This document shows positions 16,506 to 25,533 of a stretch of 64,000 nucleotides of DNA, piece by piece. Below the pieces are notes generated by a model that ran no database searches, had not been told where the DNA came from, and saw only the letters and a program-made list of their open reading frames with translations. This DNA comes from Desulfitibacter sp. BRH_c19 (GTDB lineage: Bacteria; Bacillota; DSM-16504; Desulfitibacterales; Desulfitibacteraceae), in NCBI GenBank assembly GCA_001515945.1, contig LOER01000031.1:1-64000 (forward strand). Direction: 5' to 3'. The position numbers and the translations under genes were made by a program. How positions within the stretch are numbered: position 1 is the first letter of the stretch; every line of letters begins with the position of its first letter.

Positions 16506-18536
16506 ATGGACATAATCAGTAATTATTTTAAGGAAGAATTATTAAAACACCGTCCTGATTTTGAAATTCGGGAAGGGCAACTTGCGATGGGAATTGAAGT
16601 GGAGAAATATCTTGCTTCCCAAGACAACTACTTTATCGAAGCAGGAACTGGTGTAGGTAAATCTTTGGCTTATTTGATTCCTGCTGCCCATTGGTCCATA
16701 GAAAACAGCCAAACGGTTGTGGTTGCTACTTTCTCAAAAGCTCTTCAAAATCAGCTAATTGAAAAAGATTTACCTTTGGTAGAAGAGTTATTCAAATCCA
16801 TTGGCCCCTTAAGGGTTGCTATGGTCAAGGGACGAAGTAATTATATATGTCTTAGGCGCTACAATAACGCACTAAACAATACTCAAGAGACAGCTTCCTC
16901 AAATCAAGTAAAATTTTGGGATGATGATATAAATGACCTTAAGAAAGAACAGCTTAGTCAAATTAATGCATATGTTGAGAAGGATATAGGTGAAAAGGAT
17001 TATCTTGAATGTGCCACTGATTTGATTTGGGAGGATATATGTAGTCAGAGATTTAACTGCTTGAAATATAGATGCCCCTGGAAAAAGCAGTGCTTTGTTA
17101 ATACTGCCAGAGAAGCACAGGCAAACGCCCATATCTTAATAGTTAATCATGCCTTATTTTTTGCAGATTTAGCGCTTAGAACCTCCGGTAACCCATTGAT
17201 GCCGGATTATGCTAAAGTTATATTTGATGAGGCACATCACATTGAGGATGTTATTGCGGAATCCTTTGCAATTGAAATCAATGGATTTAAAATTCGAAAT
17301 TATTCACAGATGATTGTCAATCCCTATTCTAATTTTGGACAAGCTATCAGACTGCATGAAAGCTTTTATGAAGATGTTAAAAAGTTACGTAAAGCTTTAG
17401 AGGAAGAAAGTAACAAATTTTTTAATGAAACTGGGAATCTTATGATGGGAGCAAATACTTTTCCATACCAATCTGAGCATGTAAAGGAAAATGGACTAAG
17501 GGAAAAAATTAGCGGTCTAATCAAATATCTTAGTGCTCCAGAAGTAGGAGATATATTAGGGCTTACTTATGAAGCAGAAGGTGAAAGAGAAAACTTGGTG
17601 GCTGCGGGTAATCAACTTTTGGCGGACTTGGAATTTTTGACTTCTGCAGATTCAAGTGAATTTGTTTACTGGATTGAAAAGGATGAAAGTGGTTTTGCTA
17701 GAATAAAATCTTGTCCCATTGAACCAGCAAGTATTTTGGAGATGGAGCTTTTTAGTGACTCAAAGGCATTATTTACATCTGCTACTCTAGCCACAGAAGG
17801 AAGCTTTGCATATATGGCAGAAAGGCTTGGCGTTAATAAATATTGTTATAAGATATGTGATTCGCCCTTTGATTTTAATAAGCAATGCCTCCTGTTAATA
17901 CCTAGAAAGGGTTTAAATCCTAGAAGTCCAGATTATAATGAATACATTGTTCAGTGCTGCAAAAGGATACTGTCCCAAACAATGGGTAGGGCCTTTGTGC
18001 TTTTTACATCGTATAGTGCCTTGAATTACTGCTATGATAAAATGCATGAATGGTTTGAGGAAGAAGGGTTAACCCCAATGGCACAGGGTAGGGGTATATC
18101 CCCTTTTCGGCTGCTTGAGCAGTTTAAAAAGGTCGATAATCCTGTGTTGTTTGGCACAAGTAGCTTCTGGGAAGGAATGGATGTCCCAGGGGAAAAGCTA
18201 TCTTGCGTGATTGTTACAAAGCTTCCATTTGCAGTTCCTAGTCATCCATTAGAAGCCGCGAGAATGAAGAAAATAAAATCACTAGGAAGAAACGATTTTC
18301 TGGAATATTCAGTTCCTAAGGCAGTAATTAAATTTAAACAGGGCTTTGGAAGGTTGATAAGAACCAGAAGTGACAAAGGGATTGTGGTTGTTTTAGATAC
18401 AAGAATAAAGCTCAATACTTATGGCAAGTTTTTTTTAAACTCTCTACCAGATGTTTCTATATCGAATTATCTTTCTGACATTAGCCAGTTTTTAATGGAT
18501 GAAAGTGCCACAGGAGGCTCATGCAATGATAAATGA
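16506..18536 (+). CDS. DinG/YoaA-type ATP-dependent DNA helicase (Fe-S XPD family)
   Basis: 676 residues with superfamily 2 motifs: Walker A EAGTGVGKS (45-53), DEAH box at 241-244, and late motifs SATLATEG, GTSSFWEGMDVPGEKL and QGFGRLIRTRSDKG. C115, C179, C185, C190 and C196 lie between motif I and the DEAH box; four of these would hold the 4Fe-4S cluster of XPD/DinG-type 5'-3' helicases. There is no N-terminal exonuclease domain, unlike Bacillus DinG, so it is closer to E. coli DinG/YoaA in layout. The likely role is unwinding R-loops or damaged DNA. Its end overlaps the next gene by 11 bases. Confidence 0.88.
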   Translation: MDIISNYFKEELLKHRPDFEIREGQLAMGIEVEKYLASQDNYFIEAGTGVGKSLAYLIPAAHWSIENSQTVVVATFSKALQNQLIEKDLPLVEELFKSIGPLRVAMVKGRSNYICLRRYNNALNNTQETASSNQVKFWDDDINDLKKEQLSQINAYVEKDIGEKDYLECATDLIWEDICSQRFNCLKYRCPWKKQCFVNTAREAQANAHILIVNHALFFADLALRTSGNPLMPDYAKVIFDEAHHIEDVIAESFAIEINGFKIRNYSQMIVNPYSNFGQAIRLHESFYEDVKKLRKALEEESNKFFNETGNLMMGANTFPYQSEHVKENGLREKISGLIKYLSAPEVGDILGLTYEAEGERENLVAAGNQLLADLEFLTSADSSEFVYWIEKDESGFARIKSCPIEPASILEMELFSDSKALFTSATLATEGSFAYMAERLGVNKYCYKICDSPFDFNKQCLLLIPRKGLNPRSPDYNEYIVQCCKRILSQTMGRAFVLFTSYSALNYCYDKMHEWFEEEGLTPMAQGRGISPFRLLEQFKKVDNPVLFGTSSFWEGMDVPGEKLSCVIVTKLPFAVPSHPLEAARMKKIKSLGRNDFLEYSVPKAVIKFKQGFGRLIRTRSDKGIVVVLDTRIKLNTYGKFFLNSLPDVSISNYLSDISQFLMDESATGGSCNDK

Positions 18537-19032
18537 ATTTAGACAGTCTAAACCTGATCTAGACCATGAGAGCTATATTGCTGAAACAGGGGTAGCCATT
18601 GGCAGGGTGAAGCTGGGTTTTGGTAGCAGCATTTGGTATAATGCAGTAGTTCGAGGAGATATTAATTATATTACAATTGGAGATCATTCTAATGTTCAGG
18701 ACAATGCTGTACTTCATGTGGGCATGAAGCACCCTGTAGAAGTGGGCGACTATACAAGTATAGCTCATGGGGCTGTTCTTCATGGCTGTACGATAGGGAA
18801 TTACTGCTTAGTAGGTATGAATGCAGTAGTTTTAAATGGTGCCCTAGTAGGTGATAATTGCATGATAGGGGCGGGAACTGTTATCACCCAGAACATGGTG
18901 ATTCCGGTAAATTCATTGGTCGTAGGTACCCCTGGAAAGGTAGTAAGGGAAATAAAACCTGAAGAATTAAAAGAAATTCATGTATTTGCTAGAAGATATG
19001 AATACTTATGGAGGAAATACTACAGCAAATAG
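18526..19032 (+). CDS. Gamma-carbonic-anhydrase-like hexapeptide protein
   Basis: ATG 18526 was chosen because AGGAGG lies 9 bases upstream; an earlier in-frame ATG has no site. The 168-residue protein is a left-handed beta helix built from hexapeptide repeats (IGDHSN, VQDNAV, IGNYCL, VGDNCM, IGAGTV). The three metal-ligand histidines of the gamma class are visible at H64, H81 and H86 (LHV ... IAHGAVLHGC). Members may hydrate CO2 or serve as uncharacterised acyltransferase-like proteins. Translation is coupled to the helicase end, but a functional link is not obvious. Confidence 0.85.
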   Translation: MINEFRQSKPDLDHESYIAETGVAIGRVKLGFGSSIWYNAVVRGDINYITIGDHSNVQDNAVLHVGMKHPVEVGDYTSIAHGAVLHGCTIGNYCLVGMNAVVLNGALVGDNCMIGAGTVITQNMVIPVNSLVVGTPGKVVREIKPEELKEIHVFARRYEYLWRKYYSK

Positions 19033-19140
19033 AACAGAAGACAGAATTCAGAATACAGAATTCAGAAGAAAATCTAAACTGTGCAAATGGTTTTTGCCTC
19101 TTTTCTGAGTACTGGCTCCTGTATTCTGACTACTGTTTTT
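19033..19140. repeat. Inverted CAGAATTCAGAATAC-type repeat between convergent genes
   Basis: CAGAAGACAGAATTCAGAATACAGAATTCAGAA-like units at ~19037-19075 are followed at ~19104-19136 by the opposite-strand version (TGAGTACTGGCTCCTGTATTCTGACTACTG). The two arms can pair imperfectly across a ~30-base loop and may act as a bidirectional terminator-like barrier between the carbonic-anhydrase-like gene and the convergent ComFB-like gene. Confidence 0.55.
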
Positions 19141-19428
19141 CTATTTACTACATCTGGGTGAAGCAGCAACTTTTACGATAGCTTTTGTTAATGCCCCTAT
19201 AATATCTGCCCGGTATTGACTTTCTAAAATATTACTTTTACTATAAACCTCTCCTATTTCAGTAGCTACATACATGGGTGGAAGCTGATTGAGAGCAAGT
19301 GCAACTATGTCACTCCTACAACCATTGCAACGACAAACCTCAGGAAACTTTGGCACAATATCATTAACCATCTGCCACACGAGAATTTCCATAGTATTTT
19401 TAACTAAATAATTAGGCCCTTCTGTCAT
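19141..19428 (-). CDS. ComFB-like late competence family protein
   Basis: 95 residues on the minus strand. The family core is NYLVKNTMEILVWQMVNDI..., then CRCNGCRSDIVALALNQLPPMYV and a final AVVKVAASPRC-like end (C93 near the terminus). ComFB proteins carry conserved cysteines thought to bind a metal; cyanobacterial homologues bind cyclic di-nucleotides. The biochemical role here is unknown. GGGAGGATTTTAG precedes ATG. It stands alone between two plus-strand genes. Confidence 0.8.
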   Translation of the reverse strand: MTEGPNYLVKNTMEILVWQMVNDIVPKFPEVCRCNGCRSDIVALALNQLPPMYVATEIGEVYSKSNILESQYRADIIGALTKAIVKVAASPRCSK

Positions 19429-19610
19429 CTAAAATCCTCCCTTAACCAGATACTCTGTAATCTTAAATTTTCGCCTTTAATTTTAAATTACCTTCTTTTT
19501 ATGCATTTTATATGGAAAATATTACGTGTAAATATAGGAGCAACTTAGGCTCTGGTTGTTTAACTATAACCATTATTGAGACATATAATATGTGGAGAGG
19601 GGTGAATGAA

Positions 19611-21131
19611 ATGACTGAAGAGATACAGGACTATGGTTATGTCTGGACTGGCTATAATTTACCTGTGAATATTGAGATTTTTGTAGCTGATATTACTGGG
19701 AATGGACAGGAGGAAGTTGTTGCTGTACATCCGACTGGAAGCATTTTTATATTTCGGTATGATGGGAAGATTTTCAGAAGAATATCTGCTTTAAATCTAG
19801 GAAGAAGGATTACTAAAGCTGTAGTGGGAGATGTAGATGGAGATGGACGAAAAGAAATAGTAGTTGCATCAGGTAATGTCTTTGTTGTCTTTAAATGGAT
19901 CGGTGGAAGATTTGAAAGAATTTATATCTCACCTGTTATAGAGCCTGAAATAACGGATATTACCGTAGGTGACTTAACAGGAGACATGGTTGACGAAATA
20001 GTCGTAGTTGCAGGTAGAACAAGAATAAAAGTATATAAGCATCAAGCTGGTTCTTATGTTTTGACGGCTGAAAAAACCTCAATGATGCACTTAGAAGTTA
20101 GGATTGGCAATGTTGCTGGCCTAACGAAAAAACAACTAGTTACGCTGGAATATGTGGCTACACCTGGGGGTGACAAGTTAACCCTATTTGTACTTTCTAA
20201 TGACCAACTTGAAATTGTAATGCAAGGAACAATAAGAATGAATGCAGATAGACTTCTGACAGTTAAAGATGTTGATAACGATCATATGGATGAAATTATA
20301 ATTGCTACCTCCAAGAGGAGGAGGCTACTTGTTATTGGAGTGTCAGGGCAGACATTTTCAAGAAAATGGCTTAGTAGCGGATTTCCTGGTGCAATCGAGG
20401 ACGTTGAAACTGCTGACTGGGATAAGGATGGAGGAACAGAGATATTCATATCTGTTGGAGCACATGTTTATGTATACAAGTTGCGAGGTAGGGAATATGT
20501 ACTTGTTAAGAAGATAGAAATGGACATATTTGTAGTAAGTTTTGCAAAAGGTGATGTTGAAAAGGATGGCTTTATAGAAGTTATTGTGGTTAGTAAAGCA
20601 GGGGTTATTATTATTCTAAAGGACTTTTTTGAGGCAAAAAGTCAATTTCTTGTTCAAGAAACTATTTTCATTCCAAAAAAGCAGCCACCTGCTATCAAAG
20701 TAGCAGAAGTAAAGGTTGATAAAGTTATCATTTTTAAAAAGGAAGCTATAAAAGGAAAAGTTATAATTTCTGGAAAATTTTTGGTTAACATACTGTATGT
20801 AGCTGAACCTGATAGAAGGGTGTTTGCTATAGATGCTGAAATACCATTTACTCATTTTGTACCGGTTCCAGGTTTAGTACCCAGTCATAGGATCTTTGTG
20901 GATGTAGATGTTGAATATGTTGACTTTAGGTTTAACCCAAACTCTCCAAGAGAAATTGAAGTAGTTATAGTTGCCCAAATTAATGTTTTTGATGTTATTG
21001 TAAAGGAAAGGAAATCCTTAAATGTCTTTGCAGAGGAATATGGCATTTCCTCCGAAAAACTAGCTAGAATAAATAAAAAGTCCATTGGGGCAGATATAGA
21101 GCCAGGTGAGAAGATAAAATTACCAGTATAA
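19611..21131 (+). CDS. FG-GAP beta-propeller protein with SPOCS (DUF3794) and LysM domains
   Basis: ATG 19611 follows GAGAGGGGTG; an upstream in-frame ATG at 19512 has no site. In 506 residues, about 15-340 are FG-GAP/VCBS-like repeats with Ca-type loops (VADITGNGQEE, VGDVDGDGRKE, VGDLTGDMVDE, VKDVDNDHMDE, TADWDKDGGTE, KGDVEKDGFIE), predicting a beta propeller. Residues ~358-460 resemble the SPOCS domain (KVIIFKKEAIKGKVIISGKF ... FTHFVPVPG ... IDVD-like strands), and ~465-506 are a LysM motif (NVFAEEYGISSEKLARINKK). SPOCS plus LysM is the signature of spore-coat morphogenetic factors such as SipL and SafA partners. No signal peptide is visible, consistent with assembly from the mother cell. 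The propeller fusion is unusual. Confidence 0.82.
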   Translation: MTEEIQDYGYVWTGYNLPVNIEIFVADITGNGQEEVVAVHPTGSIFIFRYDGKIFRRISALNLGRRITKAVVGDVDGDGRKEIVVASGNVFVVFKWIGGRFERIYISPVIEPEITDITVGDLTGDMVDEIVVVAGRTRIKVYKHQAGSYVLTAEKTSMMHLEVRIGNVAGLTKKQLVTLEYVATPGGDKLTLFVLSNDQLEIVMQGTIRMNADRLLTVKDVDNDHMDEIIIATSKRRRLLVIGVSGQTFSRKWLSSGFPGAIEDVETADWDKDGGTEIFISVGAHVYVYKLRGREYVLVKKIEMDIFVVSFAKGDVEKDGFIEVIVVSKAGVIIILKDFFEAKSQFLVQETIFIPKKQPPAIKVAEVKVDKVIIFKKEAIKGKVIISGKFLVNILYVAEPDRRVFAIDAEIPFTHFVPVPGLVPSHRIFVDVDVEYVDFRFNPNSPREIEVVIVAQINVFDVIVKERKSLNVFAEEYGISSEKLARINKKSIGADIEPGEKIKLPV

Positions 21132-21205
21132 CTGCATAAATATTTTTTGCCAGGTAAGAATACAAATGGATGCATTTTCCTAAATTGCTGCAAAGGAGTA
21201 AAGTA

Positions 21206-21709
21206 ATGTATAATCCTGGTGTTATGCCCACAGTATTTTTACATCCAGACCTCTACATAGAAAAATACGTAATTCATTTGCTTATTTCACAAGACATTAA
21301 ATGGAGGAGTATAACAAATAATTTAGCAGAAAGATTATTAGGTTATGAGCCTGAAGCACTAATTCTATCACCTGAAAAACAAAATGTAATTGTTAATCTA
21401 GGTACAAAAATAGAATTTAGACCTCGCAGAAATATTCCCATGATCTGTATTTCTGAAAGAGATGATAATATTTTTTTAAAATACTTTTTAGCATTCGGTG
21501 GGGAAGCAATCTTTTTGAAAGGTGATGAGATTATACTAGCGGTGGGTTCTAATTCACATTCGGTAGGGAGTCCTGAAAACTATAGGTTAAATGGGGTATT
21601 TGACCACAGTATAAAAGGCATACTGTTAAGTATAGCAATAGGTTACGCACTAGATATACCGCTAAATATTGTTTTACAAGAAGAAGACTATTCTTTAATT
21701 TACCAATAA
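21206..21709 (+). CDS. Uncharacterised protein
   Basis: ATG 21206 has AAGGAG 8 bases upstream; the frame extends further up without a site. The 167-residue product has no motif I recognise. It is mixed alpha/beta with a Phe/Ile-rich middle (RRNIPMICISERDD, LKYFLAFGGEAIFLKGDEIILAVGS) and a C-terminal hydrophobic helix (GILLSIAIGYALDIPLNIVLQ). It follows the propeller/SPOCS/LysM gene by 74 bases and ends at a terminator, so it may be a partner of that protein. Confidence 0.65.
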   Translation: MYNPGVMPTVFLHPDLYIEKYVIHLLISQDIKWRSITNNLAERLLGYEPEALILSPEKQNVIVNLGTKIEFRPRRNIPMICISERDDNIFLKYFLAFGGEAIFLKGDEIILAVGSNSHSVGSPENYRLNGVFDHSIKGILLSIAIGYALDIPLNIVLQEEDYSLIYQ

Positions 21710-21720
21710 GGCTAATATTT

Positions 21721-21753
21721 TAATCCTTTTTTCCATTTGAAAAAAGGATTTTG
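21721..21753 (+). terminator. Rho-independent terminator
   Basis: AATCCTTTTTT and AAAAAAGGATT form an 11-bp stem with a CCATTTG loop, followed by TTTG. It separates the propeller gene pair from ispE. Confidence 0.8.
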
Positions 21754-21817
21754 CAGTTAAAACAAGTATATTTATAGGAATAACAATAATAAAAATAGCT
21801 AAGGGGAATATATTGAT

Positions 21818-22666
21818 GTGAATAAAGTTGATTTGAAATCATATGCAAAAATCAATCTATGCTTAGATATAGTAAATAAAAGGCTTGATGGTTATCATAA
21901 TCTTAGGAGCATTATGCAAACTTTAGATTTATGTGATGAACTAGAAATTGAAAAGAGCCAAAATATACATATTGAATGTAATCATCCTGCAGTACCGCTA
22001 AATGAAAGTAATTTAGCATATAAGGCTGCAAAAGCTATTTTTCAGCGGGCTGGTTTTAATGGAGGGGCAAGGATTAAGATTAGAAAAAATATTCCTGTTG
22101 CTGCGGGACTAGCTGGTGGAAGTTCGAATGCTGCGGCCGTTTTACATGGAATAAATATTTTATATAATTTAAATTTTACAGTAGCTCAGCTTATTCATAT
22201 AGCTAAAGGCATTGGGGCTGATGTTCCATATTGCTTGGTGGGAGGTACTGTGCTGGCCACAGGTATAGGGGAGAAGTTAAACATTATCTCTCCTATCAAT
22301 GAGTATAGTATTATATTAGTAAAGCCCAATATTGGAGTTAGTACTAAACAAGTGTACGCTAAGGTTGACTTGAATAATCTAGGTTCAAGGCCAGATATAG
22401 AAAAGGCTATTGTGGCCATAGAGGATAATGATTTACAAGGTTTATTAAGGTCTATGGGGAATGTTTTAGAGCCTATTACGTGCTCAATGATAAAGGAAGT
22501 TCCAGAAATTAAAAATAAAATGCTTGAAATAGGAGCAGATGGAGCACATATGTGTGGAAGTGGTCCTACAGTATTTGCAATATGCTCCTCCAAGGATAAG
22601 GCAGAGGATATATGTAAGTATTTTAAAAATGTTTATTCAGAAGTATATTTATGTAAGACTATTTGA
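21818..22666 (+). CDS. ispE: 4-diphosphocytidyl-2-C-methyl-D-erythritol kinase
   Basis: A GTG start with AAGGGG upstream gives 282 residues, the usual IspE length. GHMP-kinase motifs are present: KINLCLDIVNKRLDGYHNLRS near the N terminus, PVAAGLAGGSSNAAAVL as the ATP-binding loop, and CGSGPTVFAIC near the C terminus. It phosphorylates CDP-ME in the MEP route to isoprenoids. Its place shortly before purR matches the order in Bacillus. Confidence 0.95.
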   Translation: MNKVDLKSYAKINLCLDIVNKRLDGYHNLRSIMQTLDLCDELEIEKSQNIHIECNHPAVPLNESNLAYKAAKAIFQRAGFNGGARIKIRKNIPVAAGLAGGSSNAAAVLHGINILYNLNFTVAQLIHIAKGIGADVPYCLVGGTVLATGIGEKLNIISPINEYSIILVKPNIGVSTKQVYAKVDLNNLGSRPDIEKAIVAIEDNDLQGLLRSMGNVLEPITCSMIKEVPEIKNKMLEIGADGAHMCGSGPTVFAICSSKDKAEDICKYFKNVYSEVYLCKTI

Positions 22667-22681
22667 GGAAGGGGTCTGTAT

Positions 22682-23365
22682 ATGGGACAAAGGTTATCAC
22701 CTGTAAAGCTCGAAAACTATAAGCCCCTTAGAGAGATTGTGTTAGAAGCTCTTAAGGATGCTATTGTTAATGGTCAGTTAAAGCCGGGAGAAAGATTAAT
22801 GGAACAGCAGGTTGCTGAAGAATTAGGGGTAAGTAGAACACCTGTGAGAGAGGCTATTAGAAAGCTGGAAATTGAAGGATTTGTAATTATGATTCCTCGG
22901 AAAGGTGCTTATGTATCAGATATTTCTCTAAAGGATATTGCTCAGGTTTTTGAAGTAAGAGCCGCAATGGAGGCATTAGCTGCTGGACTTGCAGCGCAAA
23001 GAATAGTAGATGAACAAGTGGAACAATTAGAAAGGAAGCTAGTTGAGGTTAAAAAGGCAGTAGATAACTCAGATTTAGAAGGTACCATACAATATGATAC
23101 AGAGTTTCATGAAATAATTTATAGTGCTAGTAGAAATGATAGACTAGTACAGTTTTTAAATAATTTAAGAGAACAAATTCAGAGATATAGAAGTGCGTCA
23201 CTAGCATCACCAGGAAGACTTAAAGATACTCTTGAAGAACACAAGGAGCTTGTTGACGCCATATCTGCAAGAAATGTGGAATTAGCCCAGAGGCTTGCTA
23301 AGGAGCATATTGAAAATGCGGAGAATAGTATTTTAGAAGCATTTAAAGCAAATCCGCTTTCCTAA
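22682..23365 (+). CDS. GntR-family transcriptional regulator (FadR/FCD subfamily)
   Basis: 227 residues: N-terminal winged helix-turn-helix (PGERLMEQQVAEELGVSRTPVREAIRKLEIEGFV, ~35-70) and an all-helical FCD ligand domain (EVRAAMEALAAGLA ... EFHEIIYSASRN ... EEHKELVDAISARNVELAQRLAKEHIE) with the metal-type His/Asp residues. It is 15 bases after ispE and precedes an NTP transferase gene and purR. The effector and targets are unknown; FCD regulators commonly bind organic acids. Confidence 0.9.
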   Translation: MGQRLSPVKLENYKPLREIVLEALKDAIVNGQLKPGERLMEQQVAEELGVSRTPVREAIRKLEIEGFVIMIPRKGAYVSDISLKDIAQVFEVRAAMEALAAGLAAQRIVDEQVEQLERKLVEVKKAVDNSDLEGTIQYDTEFHEIIYSASRNDRLVQFLNNLREQIQRYRSASLASPGRLKDTLEEHKELVDAISARNVELAQRLAKEHIENAENSILEAFKANPLS

Positions 23366-23418
23366 GTCAAAGAGAATAGTTTATAGGTATTGTTTTTGTA
23401 GTGAAAGGAGCTTTATGT

Positions 23419-24180
23419 ATGCAGATAGATGCCCTTGTGATAGCCGGAGGATATAATAATGATAAACTGCAAAAATGTAGTGAAGTGGCAAAAGAGGCCT
23501 TGATTCCAATAGGTGATAAGGTAATGGTAGAATATGTGGTGAATGCACTAGAACACACGCCAGGCATTAATAAGATTGTAGTGGTTGGGCCGATAGAGCT
23601 TAAAAATATTTTTGCAGATAAAAAACACTTACTAGTGGCAGAGGAAGGGAAAACTGCCATTGATAGTGTTATTAATGGTTTAGAATTACTTAAACCTCAG
23701 GGGAGATTACTTATTCTCACAGCTGATATACCACTTATCAATCCAACCGCTATTACGGGCTTTTTAGAAGCATGTCAAGAAAAAGATATTGATATTTATT
23801 ATCCAATTGTACCAAAGGAAGTAAATGAGGCTAAATATCCTGGTATTGAAAGAACATATGTGACTATTAAAGACGGTACTTTTACAGGGGGCAATGCATT
23901 TTTTGTTAATCCCAAAATAGTTAAGAAATGTGCTGAAAAAGGTAAAAAGCTTGTTAAGCTAAGGAAAAGTCCACTAGCACTTAGTAGTCTAATTGGATGG
24001 ACTTTTATCCTAAAACTGGTTTCTAAAAGACTTACTTTAAAAGAGGCAGAGGAGAAATTTTCTGGGCTTCTTGATGTCAAGGCTAGAGCGGTAATTAGTC
24101 CATATCCAGAGATTGGGATAGATGTGGATAAACCAAGTGATTTACAACTTGTAAAGAAAGTAATTTTAGGTGTTTTATGA
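23419..24180 (+). CDS. MobA-like NTP transferase domain protein
   Basis: ATG 23419 is 9 bases after AAAGGAG; an upstream GTG precedes the site. The 253-residue protein has a nucleotidyltransferase Rossmann fold: DALVIAGGYNNDKLQ at the N terminus, LLILTADIPLINPTAI as the metal-binding D-x-P region, and GIDVDKPSDLQLVKKV at the end, which is typical of sugar or cofactor nucleotidyltransferases. The substrate is not identifiable. It overlaps purR by four bases, so the two are coupled. Confidence 0.75.
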   Translation: MQIDALVIAGGYNNDKLQKCSEVAKEALIPIGDKVMVEYVVNALEHTPGINKIVVVGPIELKNIFADKKHLLVAEEGKTAIDSVINGLELLKPQGRLLILTADIPLINPTAITGFLEACQEKDIDIYYPIVPKEVNEAKYPGIERTYVTIKDGTFTGGNAFFVNPKIVKKCAEKGKKLVKLRKSPLALSSLIGWTFILKLVSKRLTLKEAEEKFSGLLDVKARAVISPYPEIGIDVDKPSDLQLVKKVILGVL

Positions 24181-24986
24181 GCAAACTACGAAGAACCGAA
24201 AGATTATTGATTATAAGTAAGTTTCTATTTGATAATCCTGGCAAATTGTTTGCTTTAAATTATTTTGAAAATATGTTTAGTGTTGCCAAGTCTACAATTA
24301 GTGAGGACATTACCTTTTTTAAAGAAACTATGGAAAGTGAACATCAGGGTGAAATTGTTACCATAGCAGGTGCTACTGGTGGTATTAAATACTACCCTTG
24401 GGTAAAAGAAAGTGCCATACCTGAGTATTTAAGTCAGATAGCAGATATGCTCAATGATCCTAATAGAATAATGCCTGGAGAATTCCTTTATACTAGCGAT
24501 ATTATTTTTGATCCATATCATTCTCAGATGATAGGAAGAGTTTTTGCTACAAAATATAAGAACTCAAACCCAGACTATATAGTTACTGTAGAAACAAAGG
24601 GAATACCTCTTGCTCTAATGACTGCACAGGTCTTTAAAGTTCCATTGGTGATAATTAGGGATCATAGTAGAGTAACTGAGGGCACCTCAGTTAATATAAA
24701 TTATGTATCTGGCTCATCTAATAGAATCCAAACCATGTCTTTGCCCAGAAGAGCAATGCAGGAGAACTCATCAGTATTGATAATTGATGATTTCATGAAG
24801 GGTGGAGGTACCATCCTCGGATGCTTAAGCTTAATGAAGGAATTTAAAGCAGAAGTAAAAGGGATAGGTGTATTGCTAAGTACAACTGAGCCAGAAAATA
24901 AACTAGTAAATGATTACTACTCACTTTTAAAGATGAAAAATATTAAAGACTTGGAAAAAGATAAATTTATTATTTCAACCCTTTAA
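24177..24986 (+). CDS. purR: Purine operon repressor
   Basis: 269 residues with the PurR two-domain layout: N-terminal winged helix (RRTERLLIISKFLFDNPGKLFALNYF ... VAKSTISEDITFFKETM) and a phosphoribosyltransferase-like domain with the PRPP loop VLIIDDFMKGGGT. In Bacillus it represses purine genes and is released by PRPP. Following ispE and preceding spoVG, it holds its conserved position, although yabJ is missing between purR and spoVG. Confidence 0.94.
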   Translation: MSKLRRTERLLIISKFLFDNPGKLFALNYFENMFSVAKSTISEDITFFKETMESEHQGEIVTIAGATGGIKYYPWVKESAIPEYLSQIADMLNDPNRIMPGEFLYTSDIIFDPYHSQMIGRVFATKYKNSNPDYIVTVETKGIPLALMTAQVFKVPLVIIRDHSRVTEGTSVNINYVSGSSNRIQTMSLPRRAMQENSSVLIIDDFMKGGGTILGCLSLMKEFKAEVKGIGVLLSTTEPENKLVNDYYSLLKMKNIKDLEKDKFIISTL

Positions 24987-25071
24987 ATCACAAAAAATTG
25001 ATAAATACACTACTTTTTGGTAAAAATGTTTAAAATATTATAATTTTGAGTAAAATTATAAGGAAACAAGA

Positions 25072-25097
25072 AGGAATTTTATGCCAGGCAGAGAATA
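25072..25097 (+). promoter_or_regulatory. Sigma-H-type promoter for spoVG
   Basis: AGGAATT (25072-25078), exactly 14 bases, then GAATA (25093-25097) matches the sigma-H pattern AGGAnnT-N14-GAAT and the spacing of the classical Bacillus spoVG promoter. Transcription would begin ~40 bases before the spoVG start codon. Confidence 0.75.
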
Positions 25098-25141
25098 TTT
25101 AATAACTACGACTAGTAATGTGCATGAAGGGTGGTGAGGGC

Positions 25142-25396
25142 TTGAATATTACCGATGTAAGAATTAGAAAGATTAATCAAGATGGCAAGATGAAGGCTAT
25201 TGTATCTGTAACCTTGGATGATGCATTTGTAATTCATGATGTAAAAGTTATAGAGGGACAGAATGGTTTATTTGTCGCAATGCCTAGTCGCAAGATGCCC
25301 GATGGTGAGTTTAGAGATATAGCTCACCCAATTTGTTCATCCGCCAGAGAGACTATCCAGTCTGCAGTATTAAAAGCATATGATGAAGCAATGTAA
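25142..25396 (+). CDS. spoVG: SpoVG, septation/RNA-binding regulator
   Basis: The family start is the TTG at 25142, giving an N terminus (M)[10 protein letters not shown] like known SpoVG proteins; longer in-frame starts add unlikely residues. GGTGAGGG precedes it. The 84 residues contain the family signatures ASVTLDD-like [43 protein letters not shown]. SpoVG is an abundant site-specific nucleic-acid-binding protein that influences sporulation division and many other processes. The upstream sigma-H-like promoter and downstream terminator suggest it is mostly monocistronic. Confidence 0.96.
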   Translation: MNITDVRIRKINQDGKMKAIVSVTLDDAFVIHDVKVIEGQNGLFVAMPSRKMPDGEFRDIAHPICSSARETIQSAVLKAYDEAM

Positions 25397-25403
25397 GGTT
25401 TTT

Positions 25404-25437
25404 AATTAAGGAGCATATATAGCTCCTTAATTTTTTT
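25404..25437 (+). terminator. spoVG terminator
   Basis: AATTAAGGAGC and GCTCCTTAATT form an 11-bp stem with an ATATATA loop and run into seven T residues. Confidence 0.95.
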
Positions 25438-25533
25438 AAATATTTTGTAAAAGATGCTCAAGTGATAGATTGCTGGATTTTTATAAAGAAATGTGATATT
25501 TTTATTAAAAAGTGCTTCAAGGGGGTTTTAATA

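Noticed and set aside
18499-18525. Upstream ATG as start of the carbonic-anhydrase-like protein
   Set aside because: The AGGAGG site lies downstream of it and immediately before ATG 18526.
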